A stretch of 64,000 bases of DNA from positions 124,001-188,000 of the forward strand of contig NZ_BOPA01000017.1 of assembly GCF_016863515.1 (NCBI RefSeq). The letters are read 5' to 3'. Below the pieces are notes generated by a model, which was given only the letters and a program-made list of their open reading frames with translations, searched no databases and was not told where the DNA came from. A program made the translations under genes and the position numbers. Positions 42,399 through 52,382 of the stretch are shown here, one piece after another. Position 1 is the first letter of the stretch. Each line of letters begins with the position of its first letter. The DNA comes from Micromonospora gifhornensis. GTDB lineage: Bacteria > Actinomycetota > Actinomycetes > Mycobacteriales > Micromonosporaceae.

Positions 42399-43018
42399 TG
42401 GCTCGGGAACGCGCGACAGCGCTGTTGGTGGACTTCGACGGCGTACTGCGGCGTTGGGACCCGGCGGTCGCCGCCGAGGTGGAACGCGAGTACGGCCTGT
42501 CCACCGGCGTGCTCGGCGAGATCGCCACCTCCTGGGGGCTGCTTCAGCCGGTGCTCACCGGCCGGCTCAGCCACGCCGAGTGGATGTCGAGCGTCGCCGA
42601 CGCGCTGACCCCCTCGGTGGGCGACCCGGAGCGGGCCCGGGCCGCCGTGGAGCAGTGGCAGCGCTACCGCGGTGAGGTCGACCCCCAGGTGCTGTCGTTC
42701 ATCCGCGAGGTGCGGGCCGCCGGCATCCGGGTCGGGTTGGGCACCAACGCCACCGACCTGCTCGACGCCGACCTGGCCGCGCTGGACCTCACCGACGAAC
42801 TCGACGTGGTGGTCAACTCCTCGGCCATCGGCGTCCACAAACCGGCCAAGGAGTACTTCCAGGCCGCCTGCGTGGCGCTGGAGACCCCGCCGGACCGGGT
42901 GCTCTTCGTCGACGACGAGGACCGGGCGATCAACGGGGCCCGGGTGGCCGGGCTGTCGGCGTACCGCTGGAACGGGCCGGACGACCTGCGCTACCTGCGC
43001 GCCGCGCTGGCCTCCTGA
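42398..43018 (+). CDS. HAD-superfamily hydrolase
   Basis: 206 residues. The catalytic motif is LLVDFDGVLRRWD (DxD) near residue 12, motif II is LGTNATDLL, motif III surrounds Lys in VHKPAKEYF, and motif IV is LFVDDEDRAINGA. The cap between motifs I and II is alpha-helical, so it belongs to subfamily I. The substrate is unknown; phosphatase of small metabolites is likely. The GTG start overlaps the last base of the smc stop, so translation is coupled. Confidence 0.92.
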   Translation: MARERATALLVDFDGVLRRWDPAVAAEVEREYGLSTGVLGEIATSWGLLQPVLTGRLSHAEWMSSVADALTPSVGDPERARAAVEQWQRYRGEVDPQVLSFIREVRAAGIRVGLGTNATDLLDADLAALDLTDELDVVVNSSAIGVHKPAKEYFQAACVALETPPDRVLFVDDEDRAINGARVAGLSAYRWNGPDDLRYLRAALAS

Positions 43019-43021
43019 CGG

Positions 43022-43555
43022 TCACTCGCCGGTCACCCCGTCGATCGCTTCGCGGATCAGGTCGGCGTGCCCGTTGTGCCGGGCGTACTCCTCGATCATG
43101 TGGAGGTAGATCCAGCGCAGGCTGATCTCGTTGGCGGTGCCGTCGCGGCGCTTGACGGTGCAGACCTCGTCCAGGTCACGGCCGGCGGTGGCCGCGTCGA
43201 CGGCCGTGATCTCGGCGCGGAACGCCGCGAAGTCGGCCTCGGCGTCGGCGGTGTCCACGGTGTTGAACTCGGCATCCGGGTCGGCGTCGAAGTCGTACAG
43301 CTCGGGCAGGTCCGCACCGGCGAAACGTTGCCGGAACCACGACCGCTCGACGACGGTCATGTGCCGGACCAGACCGAGCAGGGTGAGCGTCGATGGTGAC
43401 GCGCTCGCGGTCCGTAGCTGCTCGCCGGTCAGCCCGGCGCACTTGAGCAGCAACGTGTCCCGGTGATAGTTGAGCCAGCCCTCCAGCATGGTGCGCTCGT
43501 CGGCGCGGTAGGGCTCGTGTCGGCGGTCGATGGCAGGTGCAGTCCACGTCGTCAT
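43022..43555 (-). CDS. DinB/DUF664 family protein
   Basis: 177 residues. A four-helix DinB-like fold is suggested by TMLEGWLNYHRDTLLLKCAGL, then LLGLVRHMTVVERSWFRQRF and LRWIYLHMIEEYARHNGHADLIREA. His residues in RHM, HMIEE and RHNGHAD form the likely metal site. Many actinobacterial members act as mycothiol-dependent transferases; this one could do so, but it is not proven. The start is uncertain: ATG 43555 or 43564. It follows the USP gene by 56 nt. Confidence 0.85.
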   Translation of the reverse strand: MTTWTAPAIDRRHEPYRADERTMLEGWLNYHRDTLLLKCAGLTGEQLRTASASPSTLTLLGLVRHMTVVERSWFRQRFAGADLPELYDFDADPDAEFNTVDTADAEADFAAFRAEITAVDAATAGRDLDEVCTVKRRDGTANEISLRWIYLHMIEEYARHNGHADLIREAIDGVTGE

Positions 43556-43611
43556 GCCGGTCATCGTGCTGTCCGGGTACGACAAGTGCGAGCGAGTTCG
43601 TGGTTGCGGTT

Positions 43612-44100
43612 TCACGGCACCACGACGACGGGCCAGCGGCCGGTACGGACCAGGCGGGTGGCGACCGAGCCGACCAGGCGATGCCCGGCCTGCTCGGACG
43701 AGCCCACCACGACCAGGTCCGCCCGCGTCTCGTCGGCCGCGGCGGACAGTTCGACGTACGCGTCACCCCGTCGGCAGAGGAAGGTCACCGGCACGTCCAG
43801 CTCCTCGGCGCTGCGCCGGCACTCCTGGCGCAGATCCTCGGCCAACTCGTCATGGCTCTGCTGCACTGCGTCGGCCACGACGTCGGACAACAGCGCGGCG
43901 TAGGTGGCCGGCGAGCTGACGAAGACCACCACCAGCCGGGCACCCTGTCGGCGGGCCAGCCCGGCGGCGTACGAGGCGGCGCGGAGCGAGGTCCGGGTGC
44001 CGTCCACACCGACCAGGACGACCCGTGGCCCGTCGGTGCCCCGCTCAAAGGGCACCGGCCGGGCCTGCGGGCCGTACTGCTGACGATCAGCGGTGTTCAT
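43612..44100 (-). CDS. Universal stress protein (UspA family)
   Basis: 162 residues. A single Usp domain: VVLVGVDGTRTSLRAASYA, then RGDAYVELSAAADETRADLVVVGSSEQAGHRLVGSVATRLVRTGRWPVVVVP. The C-terminal G-x2-G-x9-G-S/T ATP-binding motif is degenerate (GSSEQAGHRLVGSV), so ATP binding is possible. It starts 4 nt after the MFS gene and shows no ribosome site of its own, so it is probably coupled to it. Confidence 0.9.
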   Translation of the reverse strand: MNTADRQQYGPQARPVPFERGTDGPRVVLVGVDGTRTSLRAASYAAGLARRQGARLVVVFVSSPATYAALLSDVVADAVQQSHDELAEDLRQECRRSAEELDVPVTFLCRRGDAYVELSAAADETRADLVVVGSSEQAGHRLVGSVATRLVRTGRWPVVVVP

Positions 44101-44104
44101 CGGG

Positions 44105-45721
44105 TCAGTCCCGGACCCCGGTGCGGATCACGGCCGTCGCGCCGCCGGTGGCCACCGTCGACTCCTGCTCCACCTCGTCGGTGAGCGGGCCACCGGTGTG
44201 CCGCAGCAGCGGCACCTCCTTGATGAACAGCACGGCGATCAGGGCGATCAGCCCGAACGGTGCGGCGGCCAGGAAGATGTCTCCGGCCCCGTGCCCGTAC
44301 GCGGACTCCACCACGGCCCGGATCGGTGCGGGCAGCGCGTGTACGTCGGGCAGCGTGCCGCCGCCTGCGCCCGCGGTCGGTAGGCCGAGCGCGGCCAACC
44401 CCTCGCTGAGGTAGCGGGTGACGTTGTGACCGAGCAGGGCGCCCAGGGCGCTGACGCCGACCGCGCCGCCGAGGCTGCGGAAGAACGCCACCACCGAGCT
44501 GGCCGCGCCGAGTTCGTGTGGTTCGACGGTGTTCTGCACGGCGAGCACCAGGTTCTGCATGGACATGCCGACGCCGAGACCGATGATCGCCATGTAGATG
44601 CTGACCTGCCAGTACGGGGTGTCCGCCCGCAGCGTGCCCATCAACGCGAAACCAACGGTGAGCAGCGCCGAGCCGGCGACCAGGTAACGCTTCCAGCGGC
44701 CGGTGTTGGTGATGATGCGGCCGACCACGGTGGAGGAGACCAGCAGGCCGAGGATCATCGGCAGGGTCATCAGGCCGGACATGGTGGGGCTGGCCCCACG
44801 GCTGATCTGGAAGTACTGGCCGAGGAAGACCGAGGCGCCGAACATGCCCACACCGACGGCGATGCTGGCCACCACCGACAGGGTGATGGTGCGGTTGCGG
44901 AACAGTCGGGGCGGGATCAGCGGCTCACTGGCCTTGGTCTCCACCCGCACGGCGGCGGCACCGAGCAGCAACGCGCCGGTCACCATCACCGCGGTCTGCC
45001 AGGAGGCCCAGTCGAACTGGTTGCCGGCGAGCGACACCCAGATCAGCAGCAGCGACACGGCGGCGGTGATCAGCGTGGCACCCCACCAGTCGATCTTCAC
45101 CTTGCGGCGGACGACCGGCAGGTCGAGGGTCCGCTGGAGCACGACCAGAGCGGCCAGCGCGAACGGCACGCCGACGTAGAAGCACCAGCGCCAGCCGAGC
45201 CAGGAGGTGTCGACGATCACGCCGCCGATCAGCGGCCCGCCGATGGTGCCGACGGCCATCACCGCGCCGAGGTAGCCGCTGTAGCGGCCCCGTTCCCGCG
45301 GGGAGATCATCGTCGCGATGATCACCTGAACCAGCGCGGTGAGACCACCGGCGCCGATGCCCTGGACCACCCGGCAGGCGATCAGTTGCCCGGTGGACTG
45401 CGAGAGCCCGGCCAGCACCGAGCCGAGCACGAAGATGGTGAGGGAGAGCTGGACCAGCACCTTCTTACTGGTCAGGTCGGCGAGCTTGCCCCACAGCGGG
45501 GTGGTCGCGGTGGTGGCCAGCAGCGTCGAGGTGACCACCCAGGTGTACGCGGACTGACTGCCGTTGAGTTCGGTGATGATCCTCGGCAGCGCGTTCGCGA
45601 CGACCGTGCCGGACAGGATCGCGACGAACATGCCCAGCAGCAGACCGGAGAGGGCCTCCAGGATCTGTCGGTGACTCATCTGCACGGGCATCGCTCGGGC
45701 GGGAGCACTCGCCTGAGTCAT
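44105..45721 (-). CDS. MFS drug exporter, DHA2 family (14 TM)
   Basis: 538 residues with about 14 hydrophobic helices. DHA2 motifs are LWGKLADLTSKKVLVQ (motif A), VVQGIGAGGLTALVQVIIA and GPLIGGVIVDTSWLGWRWCFYVGVPFALAAL (motif C, which marks antiporters). It is a proton-coupled drug/metabolite exporter of the EmrB/QacA group. ATG 45721 is chosen because GGAGG lies 8 nt upstream. Two MarR-type palindromes lie between 45751 and 45791, and a MarR gene lies upstream on the same strand, so expression is probably repressor-controlled. Confidence 0.94.
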   Translation of the reverse strand: MTQASAPARAMPVQMSHRQILEALSGLLLGMFVAILSGTVVANALPRIITELNGSQSAYTWVVTSTLLATTATTPLWGKLADLTSKKVLVQLSLTIFVLGSVLAGLSQSTGQLIACRVVQGIGAGGLTALVQVIIATMISPRERGRYSGYLGAVMAVGTIGGPLIGGVIVDTSWLGWRWCFYVGVPFALAALVVLQRTLDLPVVRRKVKIDWWGATLITAAVSLLLIWVSLAGNQFDWASWQTAVMVTGALLLGAAAVRVETKASEPLIPPRLFRNRTITLSVVASIAVGVGMFGASVFLGQYFQISRGASPTMSGLMTLPMILGLLVSSTVVGRIITNTGRWKRYLVAGSALLTVGFALMGTLRADTPYWQVSIYMAIIGLGVGMSMQNLVLAVQNTVEPHELGAASSVVAFFRSLGGAVGVSALGALLGHNVTRYLSEGLAALGLPTAGAGGGTLPDVHALPAPIRAVVESAYGHGAGDIFLAAAPFGLIALIAVLFIKEVPLLRHTGGPLTDEVEQESTVATGGATAVIRTGVRD

Positions 45722-45750
45722 GGGAGAAGCCTCCAAGCGGAGTGGATATT

Positions 45751-45765
45751 GTTGCCGGAGGCAAC
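45751..45765. promoter_or_regulatory. Palindromic operator 1 upstream of the MFS gene
   Basis: GTTGCCGGAGGCAAC is a perfect dyad (6-bp arms, 3-nt centre), 30 bp upstream of the MFS ATG. It shares GTTGC/GCAAC half-sites with the second operator. Confidence 0.65.
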
Positions 45766-45776
45766 CGTACGACTTG

Positions 45777-45791
45777 GTTGCCTGAAGCAAC
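45777..45791. promoter_or_regulatory. Palindromic operator 2 upstream of the MFS gene
   Basis: GTTGCCTGAAGCAAC is a dyad with 5-bp arms. Its centre is 26 bp from the first operator, between two and three helical turns. It matches the usual MarR half-site pairing. Confidence 0.65.
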
Positions 45792-45911
45792 AACTTGCTC
45801 GGCAGGGGCTCTATTCCACCCGCCTGGCGGGAGAGTGTCGCTGAAAGCGCCGTTACATCGTAATTGCGGTAAAAGTCCGACCTGGTTACCGCTGGATCGC
45901 CGGAACGGGGT

Positions 45912-45972
45912 CAGGTGGGACGGCGTTCAGGTGGGACGGCGTCAGGTACGACGGCGACAGGTGGGACGGCGT
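45912..45972. repeat. Four tandem 15-16-bp repeats after marR
   Basis: Four adjacent copies of CAGGTGGGACGGCGT (first copy 16 bp, third copy with three changes) run from 45912 to 45972. They abut the marR stop codon and are a likely slippage-prone tract. Confidence 0.85.
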
Positions 45973-46412
45973 CAGCCCCAGGCGTCGTTGAAGCGGCGGA
46001 GCAGCCGGGCCAACTCCTCGACGTCACGTTGCGGCCAGGTCTCCAACGCCCGACGGATCTGTCCGAGCCGGGGGGCCCGAGCGGCGTCGAACCGGCGCTG
46101 CCCCTCCTCGGTGAGGCTGAGTTGCGCGGCCCGCCGATCGTTCGGGTCCGGGTCTCGTCTCACCAGACCGAGGGTCTCCAGGCTGTGGATCTGCCGGCTG
46201 AGCGTGCCCTTGCCGACCCCGAGTCGGGCGGCCAGATCGGTGAGCCGGATCGCGCCGGAGCGGCGCAGCCAGAGCAGCAGTCCGTACGCGTTCGGCTCCA
46301 GATTCGGGTGCACCTCGCTGGCGATCTCCCACGAGAGGGCCCGACCGCGCCGCAACAGGGCGGTCAGTTCGTCCTCGACCTCGCGCAGGCGCTCCGGCAG
46401 CTCGTCGTCCAC
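45972..46412 (-). CDS. MarR-family transcriptional repressor
   Basis: 146 residues. A winged helix-turn-helix (about 50-110) includes RSGAIRLTDLAARLGVGKGTLSRQIHSLETLGLVRRDPDPNDRR, the wing being DPNDRR. Flanking helices form the dimer interface. The GTG start is preceded 7 nt upstream by TAGTCT, so the mRNA is probably leaderless. It lies upstream of the MFS gene, in the same direction and 250 nt away. It likely controls that gene by the two palindromes and responds to a substrate of the exporter. Confidence 0.93.
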   Translation of the reverse strand: MDDELPERLREVEDELTALLRRGRALSWEIASEVHPNLEPNAYGLLLWLRRSGAIRLTDLAARLGVGKGTLSRQIHSLETLGLVRRDPDPNDRRAAQLSLTEEGQRRFDAARAPRLGQIRRALETWPQRDVEELARLLRRFNDAWG

Positions 46413-46419
46413 GCCGACG

Positions 46420-46425
46420 AGACTA
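46420..46425 (-). promoter_or_regulatory. Putative -10 box for leaderless marR mRNA
   Basis: TAGTCT on the minus strand ends 7 nt before the GTG start of marR. Confidence 0.45.
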
Positions 46426-46493
46426 CGGAGCCGCAGTGACCGTCCGCTGACTGCCCCGCACCACAGCGTCAGTCACCCCGCATCGCCCCACAG

Positions 46494-46550
46494 TGTTAAC
46501 AAGGGGCCCTTCTACTACGCCAGGCGTTAACAAGGTGCCCTTCCTTTCAC
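46494..46550 (-). repeat. Dispersed intergenic repeat, family A, copy 2 (inverted)
   Basis: The complement reads GTGAAAGGAAGGGCACCTTG..., matching copy 1 over the full 57 bp apart from a few changes. The first TGA of the element is used as the stop codon of the PhoD-like gene. It lies between marR and the PhoD-like gene. Confidence 0.9.
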
Positions 46551-48250
46551 GGGGTCAGGCGGTGGTGGGCGACTTGGCGCAGGTGGCCGTCGTTTGTGGT
46601 GCCCTCGATGACCACGTCGGCGCTCCGGCTGGCGTGGGTAAGCGTGGCCACCGCGTTGCCGAAGTACGGGCCGGCGAGCTTGCGCCAGCGGAACTGCGGC
46701 CGGGGTACGCCCGCGGTGCGGGCCAGCGTCCGGGTCGCCCCGGCCGGCCCACGGGACCAGCCCAGCCGCATCAGCGGACGCATCCCGGCGGGCACCTGAT
46801 TGTGGATCGGCGAGCAGGTCAGCTGATGCACCGGGGTGCGTACGCTCGGGTCGGCGAACCGGACCCGGGCCACGTACGAGTGGTGCACGTCACCGGAGAG
46901 AACGTTGATCGACGCCGGGGGCGGGTACGCCGGCCCGGCACCCTTGCGGTCGTCGGGTTCACCCGGTGTGCCGCCGCCGACGCGGGCGAACAGTGCACCC
47001 ATGGCGTCGAACGAACGACGGAACGCGCCCCAGTGTTCCAGGTCCAGCCCGCGGCGAAGGCGTTCGGAGAGGGCGGCGAGCCACGGCCGGGACGAGTCGG
47101 CCAGCTTCTCGTTCCACGCCTCGACGTGGTGGATGCCGGGCGGCAGCAGCCAGGGCAGCGAGGAACCGACGACCAGGTGGTCGTAGTCGCCGTGCACCCG
47201 GTCGACGAACCAGGACCATTCGCCCGGCGGCAACATCGCCCGGTGGCTCGGTTGCAACACCCGGCTGCACCGGGTGTCCAGCATGACCAGGCGGGTACGG
47301 CCCAGGTCGAGCGAGTAGCTCCACTGGTACTGCACCGCCTGCCACCGCTCGATGTCGTGTGCCAGGTCGGCCTCGGTGTCCACCCGCTTGCCGAATTCGC
47401 GCAGCACCTCGGTGGCGTCCCCGGCCGTGGTCACCTTCGCGAAGATCGGGTCGGCGGCGATCTCGTCGGGGGAGAGGTTGCCCAGGTGCTGGTACACCCA
47501 GTAGGACGCCAGGCCGCTGGTGATCCGCTCGGCCCACCAGGGCTGCTCGCGCATGTCCGCGCGCCAGGACGCCGAGGTGTTCCAGTCGTCGATGATCTCG
47601 TGATCGTCGAAGATCATCACGTTCGGCACGGTGGAGAACAGCCAGCGGATCTCCGGGTCGCCCCAGGACTCCAGGTAGAGCTTCGTGTACTCGTCGAAGC
47701 TGACCACCTGGTCGCTGGGCGCGCCCGCCGGGCGGCGTCGCCGTCGGCGCAGCAGGCGCTTCACCGTCGGTGACGTCTCGTCGGCGTAGACCTGGTCGCC
47801 GAGGAGCACCAGCAGGTCCGGCAGGGCCGCCGGGTCCGGGTCGGCCAGGATCCGCCGGGCGTACGCGTCGAGCGCGTCCGGGGGCAGCTTGCGGGTGGTG
47901 GCGTGCTGGGTGGTCTCCCGGCAGGAGCCGAAGAGCAGCCGTACCGGCTGATCCCGGTCGTCGGCGGCGCGGGTGCGGATCACGCTGGGCGGGAAACGCC
48001 CGTCGGGCAGCGGCCAGACCTCCCGGTCGTCGACGAAGACCTGATAGGTCGTGGTGCTGTCCGGGGTGAGCCCGTCGACCACCACAAGTGCGTAGTGGTG
48101 GTCGTACGCGGTGAAGGTGTTCGTCGTGCCGGTGGCGCCGTCGGCCGTGCGGACGGTGACCACCGCCGGGGCCGTGGTTTCCGCCCAGACCGTGGCCCGC
48201 GTGCCGACCACCCGGCGGAGCAGGGGGCCGATGAGCAGCTCGGCGGGCAT
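46547..48250 (-). CDS. PhoD-like metallophosphatase
   Basis: 567 residues. Matches the cytoplasmic or non-exported PhoD group: LLFGSCRE, LLVLLGDQVYADE (metal site), NVMIFDDHEIIDDWN and INVLSGDVHHSYVARV. The N-terminus carries a beta-sandwich region (VWAETTAPAVVTVRTADG). No Tat or Sec signal peptide is visible, unlike B. subtilis PhoD. Likely a phosphodiesterase or alkaline phosphatase; its in vivo substrate is unknown. The ATG has GGAGG 6 nt upstream. The stop codon lies inside a dispersed repeat. It is divergent from ftsY. Confidence 0.9.
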   Translation of the reverse strand: MPAELLIGPLLRRVVGTRATVWAETTAPAVVTVRTADGATGTTNTFTAYDHHYALVVVDGLTPDSTTTYQVFVDDREVWPLPDGRFPPSVIRTRAADDRDQPVRLLFGSCRETTQHATTRKLPPDALDAYARRILADPDPAALPDLLVLLGDQVYADETSPTVKRLLRRRRRRPAGAPSDQVVSFDEYTKLYLESWGDPEIRWLFSTVPNVMIFDDHEIIDDWNTSASWRADMREQPWWAERITSGLASYWVYQHLGNLSPDEIAADPIFAKVTTAGDATEVLREFGKRVDTEADLAHDIERWQAVQYQWSYSLDLGRTRLVMLDTRCSRVLQPSHRAMLPPGEWSWFVDRVHGDYDHLVVGSSLPWLLPPGIHHVEAWNEKLADSSRPWLAALSERLRRGLDLEHWGAFRRSFDAMGALFARVGGGTPGEPDDRKGAGPAYPPPASINVLSGDVHHSYVARVRFADPSVRTPVHQLTCSPIHNQVPAGMRPLMRLGWSRGPAGATRTLARTAGVPRPQFRWRKLAGPYFGNAVATLTHASRSADVVIEGTTNDGHLRQVAHHRLTP

Positions 48251-48400
48251 CGCAGACCTCCAGATGAGAGTGTTTCGACCTCTACTACCCGGCTGGCCGT
48301 CGCACCACTGCTGGTTGTGGCCGAGACTACCGCCGCTTCACGACAGGTGCGGGGGTGCGGTGGCTGAGACGTGGTCGGCGGCATCTGACAGGATTTCGGC

Positions 48401-49591
48401 ATGAAGGACTACCTCCTCATCGTTCTCGCCCTGCTCGGTGTGCTGATCCTCGGCGGCATCGGGTTGGTCGTGCCGAGGCTGCGCCGGCGGCCGGCACCCC
48501 CGCTGCCGCGTACGGAGGTCGACACCCGGACGCAGGAGGATCTCGCCGGGCCTCCGGTGGAGGCGCCGGAGGCCGAGTTGTCCACCGGCATCCTGGTCGA
48601 GCCGCCGCCGGTGGTGGAGGCGCCGACCCCGACCGTCGAGGTGCCCGAGCCGACCGCCGGCCGGCTGGTCCGGCTGCGGTCCCGGCTGTCGCGCTCGCAG
48701 AACGCCTTCGGCAAGGGGCTGCTCGGCCTGCTCAGCCGCGACCGCCTCGACGAGGACGTCTGGGAGGAGATCGAGGACAGCCTGATCACCGCGGACGTGG
48801 GCATCGACGCCACCCGCGAGATCGTCGACCGGCTGCGCGAGCGGACCCGGGTGCTGGGCACCCGTTCGACGGCCGAACTGCGTGCCCTGCTCGCCGCCGA
48901 ACTGGTGAACGCGCTCGACCCGGAGCTGGACCGCTCGCTGCGGACCACCCCCAAGGAGGGTGTGCCGGCGGTGCTGCTGGTGGTCGGGGTCAACGGCGCC
49001 GGCAAGACCACCACCTGCGGCAAGATCGCCCGGGTGCTCATCGCCGACGGTCGCAGCGTGCTGCTCGGCGCGGCCGACACCTTCCGGGCCGCCGCCGCCG
49101 ACCAGTTGGAGACCTGGGCGGGACGGGTCGGCGCGGAGACCGTCCGGGGTCCGGAGGGTGCCGACCCGGCCAGCGTCGCGTTCGACGCGGTCCGGCGGGG
49201 TATCGACACCGGCGTGGACACCGTGCTCGTGGACACCGCCGGCCGGCTGCAGAACAAGGTCGGCCTGATGGACGAGCTGGGCAAGGTCAAGCGGGTGGTG
49301 GAGAAGCACGGCCCGATCGACGAGACCCTGCTCATCCTCGACGCCACCACCGGGCAGAACGGTCTGGAGCAGGCCCGCGTCTTCACCGAGGTGGTTAACG
49401 TCACCGGGGTGGTGCTGACCAAGCTCGACGGCACCGCCAAGGGCGGCATCGTGATCGCCGTACAGCGCAAGCTCGGCATCCCGGTGAAGCTGGTCGGCCT
49501 CGGCGAAGGTCCGGACGACCTGGCACCGTTCGACCCCGCGCAGTTCGTCGACGCGCTGCTGGGCACCGAAGCCCCCGGTCCGACCGCGTAA
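48401..49591 (+). CDS. ftsY: Signal recognition particle receptor FtsY
   Basis: 396 residues. An N-terminal hydrophobic segment (about 4-25) suggests membrane anchorage, followed by a Pro/Glu-rich linker. The NG domain has LLVVGVNGAGKTTTCGKIARVL (G1, about 192-213), AADTFRAAAADQLETWAG, VDTAGRLQNKVGLMDELGKV and VVLTKLDGTAKGGIV. GTPase SRP receptor that docks Ffh-ribosome complexes. CAGGAT lies 6 nt before the ATG, suggesting a leaderless mRNA. It is divergent from the PhoD-like gene. Confidence 0.97.
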   Translation: MKDYLLIVLALLGVLILGGIGLVVPRLRRRPAPPLPRTEVDTRTQEDLAGPPVEAPEAELSTGILVEPPPVVEAPTPTVEVPEPTAGRLVRLRSRLSRSQNAFGKGLLGLLSRDRLDEDVWEEIEDSLITADVGIDATREIVDRLRERTRVLGTRSTAELRALLAAELVNALDPELDRSLRTTPKEGVPAVLLVVGVNGAGKTTTCGKIARVLIADGRSVLLGAADTFRAAAADQLETWAGRVGAETVRGPEGADPASVAFDAVRRGIDTGVDTVLVDTAGRLQNKVGLMDELGKVKRVVEKHGPIDETLLILDATTGQNGLEQARVFTEVVNVTGVVLTKLDGTAKGGIVIAVQRKLGIPVKLVGLGEGPDDLAPFDPAQFVDALLGTEAPGPTA

Positions 49592-49597
49592 CCTCGG

Positions 49598-50461
49598 GTG
49601 ACCAGAGACAATCGCGCGTACGCGGGCTGGCGCGACCCGAGCCACCCGTCGCAGCGCCTCGGGAGACCGTACGTGACTTCGCAGGAGATCCCCCTGCACG
49701 GCGGCAACGTCAGCACCGTGGTGCGGGTCGGTGACACGGTCCGGCGCAACGCCGGACCGTGGACGCCGTCCGTGCACGCCCTGCTGCGCCACCTGGAGTA
49801 CGTGGGCTTCACCGGTGCCCCCCGCGCGCTCGGCATGGACGAGCGCAACCGGGAGGTGCTGTCGTACCTGGAAGGGGAGTGCGGGGAATACCCGCTGGCC
49901 CCGCACTGGGTCACCGACGAGGCGCTGGTCACCGTCGCCACCATGCTGCGGATGTTCCACGACGCCCAGTACGGCTTCGCGCCGCCGGCCAACGCGGTGT
50001 GGCGCTCGTTCGGGCCGCCGCCACCGGACACCGAGGTCATCTGCCACCACGACGCCGCGCCGCACAACGTGATCTGGCGTCCGGACGGCACCCTCGGGCT
50101 TATCGACTTCGATCTCGCCTCACCCGGTGCGCGGATCTACGACGTGGCCTACGCGGCCTGGACCTGGGTGCCGATCTTCTCCGACCGGGATTCGATCACC
50201 CTGGGCTGGAAGCGACCGGACCGGCCGCGCCGGTTGCGACTGTTCGCCGACGCGTACGGGTTGATCCCCCGCGACCGCCACCGGCTGATCGGGACCATCC
50301 GCAAGCGGATCATCGACCACGTCGAGGGCATCCGGCGGATGGCTGCGGCGGGGGAGCCGGCCTTCGTGCGGATCGTGCACAAGGGCCACCTGCGCCGGCC
50401 GATGCGCGATCTTCGACTGCTCGATTACGAGCGGCGTGCCCTGGAATCCGCCCTGCAGTAA
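49598..50461 (+). CDS. Aminoglycoside-phosphotransferase-like kinase
   Basis: 287 residues. The APH/choline-kinase fold is indicated by VICHHDAAPHNVIW (HxDxxxxN catalytic loop) and LGLIDFDLASPG (metal-binding DFD). RVGDTVRRNAGPWTPSVHALLRHLEYVGF is the usual N-lobe. Substrate unknown; such proteins are often annotated as resistance or small-molecule kinases. It starts 6 nt after ftsY and is probably cotranscribed. GTG start. Confidence 0.88.
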   Translation: MTRDNRAYAGWRDPSHPSQRLGRPYVTSQEIPLHGGNVSTVVRVGDTVRRNAGPWTPSVHALLRHLEYVGFTGAPRALGMDERNREVLSYLEGECGEYPLAPHWVTDEALVTVATMLRMFHDAQYGFAPPANAVWRSFGPPPPDTEVICHHDAAPHNVIWRPDGTLGLIDFDLASPGARIYDVAYAAWTWVPIFSDRDSITLGWKRPDRPRRLRLFADAYGLIPRDRHRLIGTIRKRIIDHVEGIRRMAAAGEPAFVRIVHKGHLRRPMRDLRLLDYERRALESALQ

Positions 50462-50531
50462 CCCGTCGGGGGATAGACCATCACCAAATGGCTGATCCAC
50501 CCCCGTCGAAGCGTGGAGCTGTGCGGTTTTC

Positions 50532-50568
50532 TTCACACGTCCGAAACAAGCCGTGACGCACCGGAAAC
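50532..50568 (+). promoter_or_regulatory. GlnR-like box upstream of amt
   Basis: TTCAC-N6-GAAAC is followed, after 5 bp, by GTGAC-N6-GAAAC. This matches the Streptomyces GlnR consensus (gTnAC-n6-GaAAC pairs), except that the gap between the two pairs is 5 and not 6 bp. It lies 112 bp upstream of the amt start. Confidence 0.6.
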
Positions 50569-50679
50569 CAGTCGGGGTCCCTCGTCGAAACAGCCGACGA
50601 CGAGAGTTCCGGCCAACCGGCGTACGGGCGATGCTGCGCGATGCCGGGAGGGAGGGAAAACGACCCGAGAGGAGGCAGC

Positions 50680-52369
<1,690 letters not shown>

Positions 52370-52382
52370 GGAGACACCGTCG

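Noticed and set aside
43456..43919. Plus-strand ORFs in the DinB/USP region
   Set aside because: Antisense to two genes with clear family motifs.
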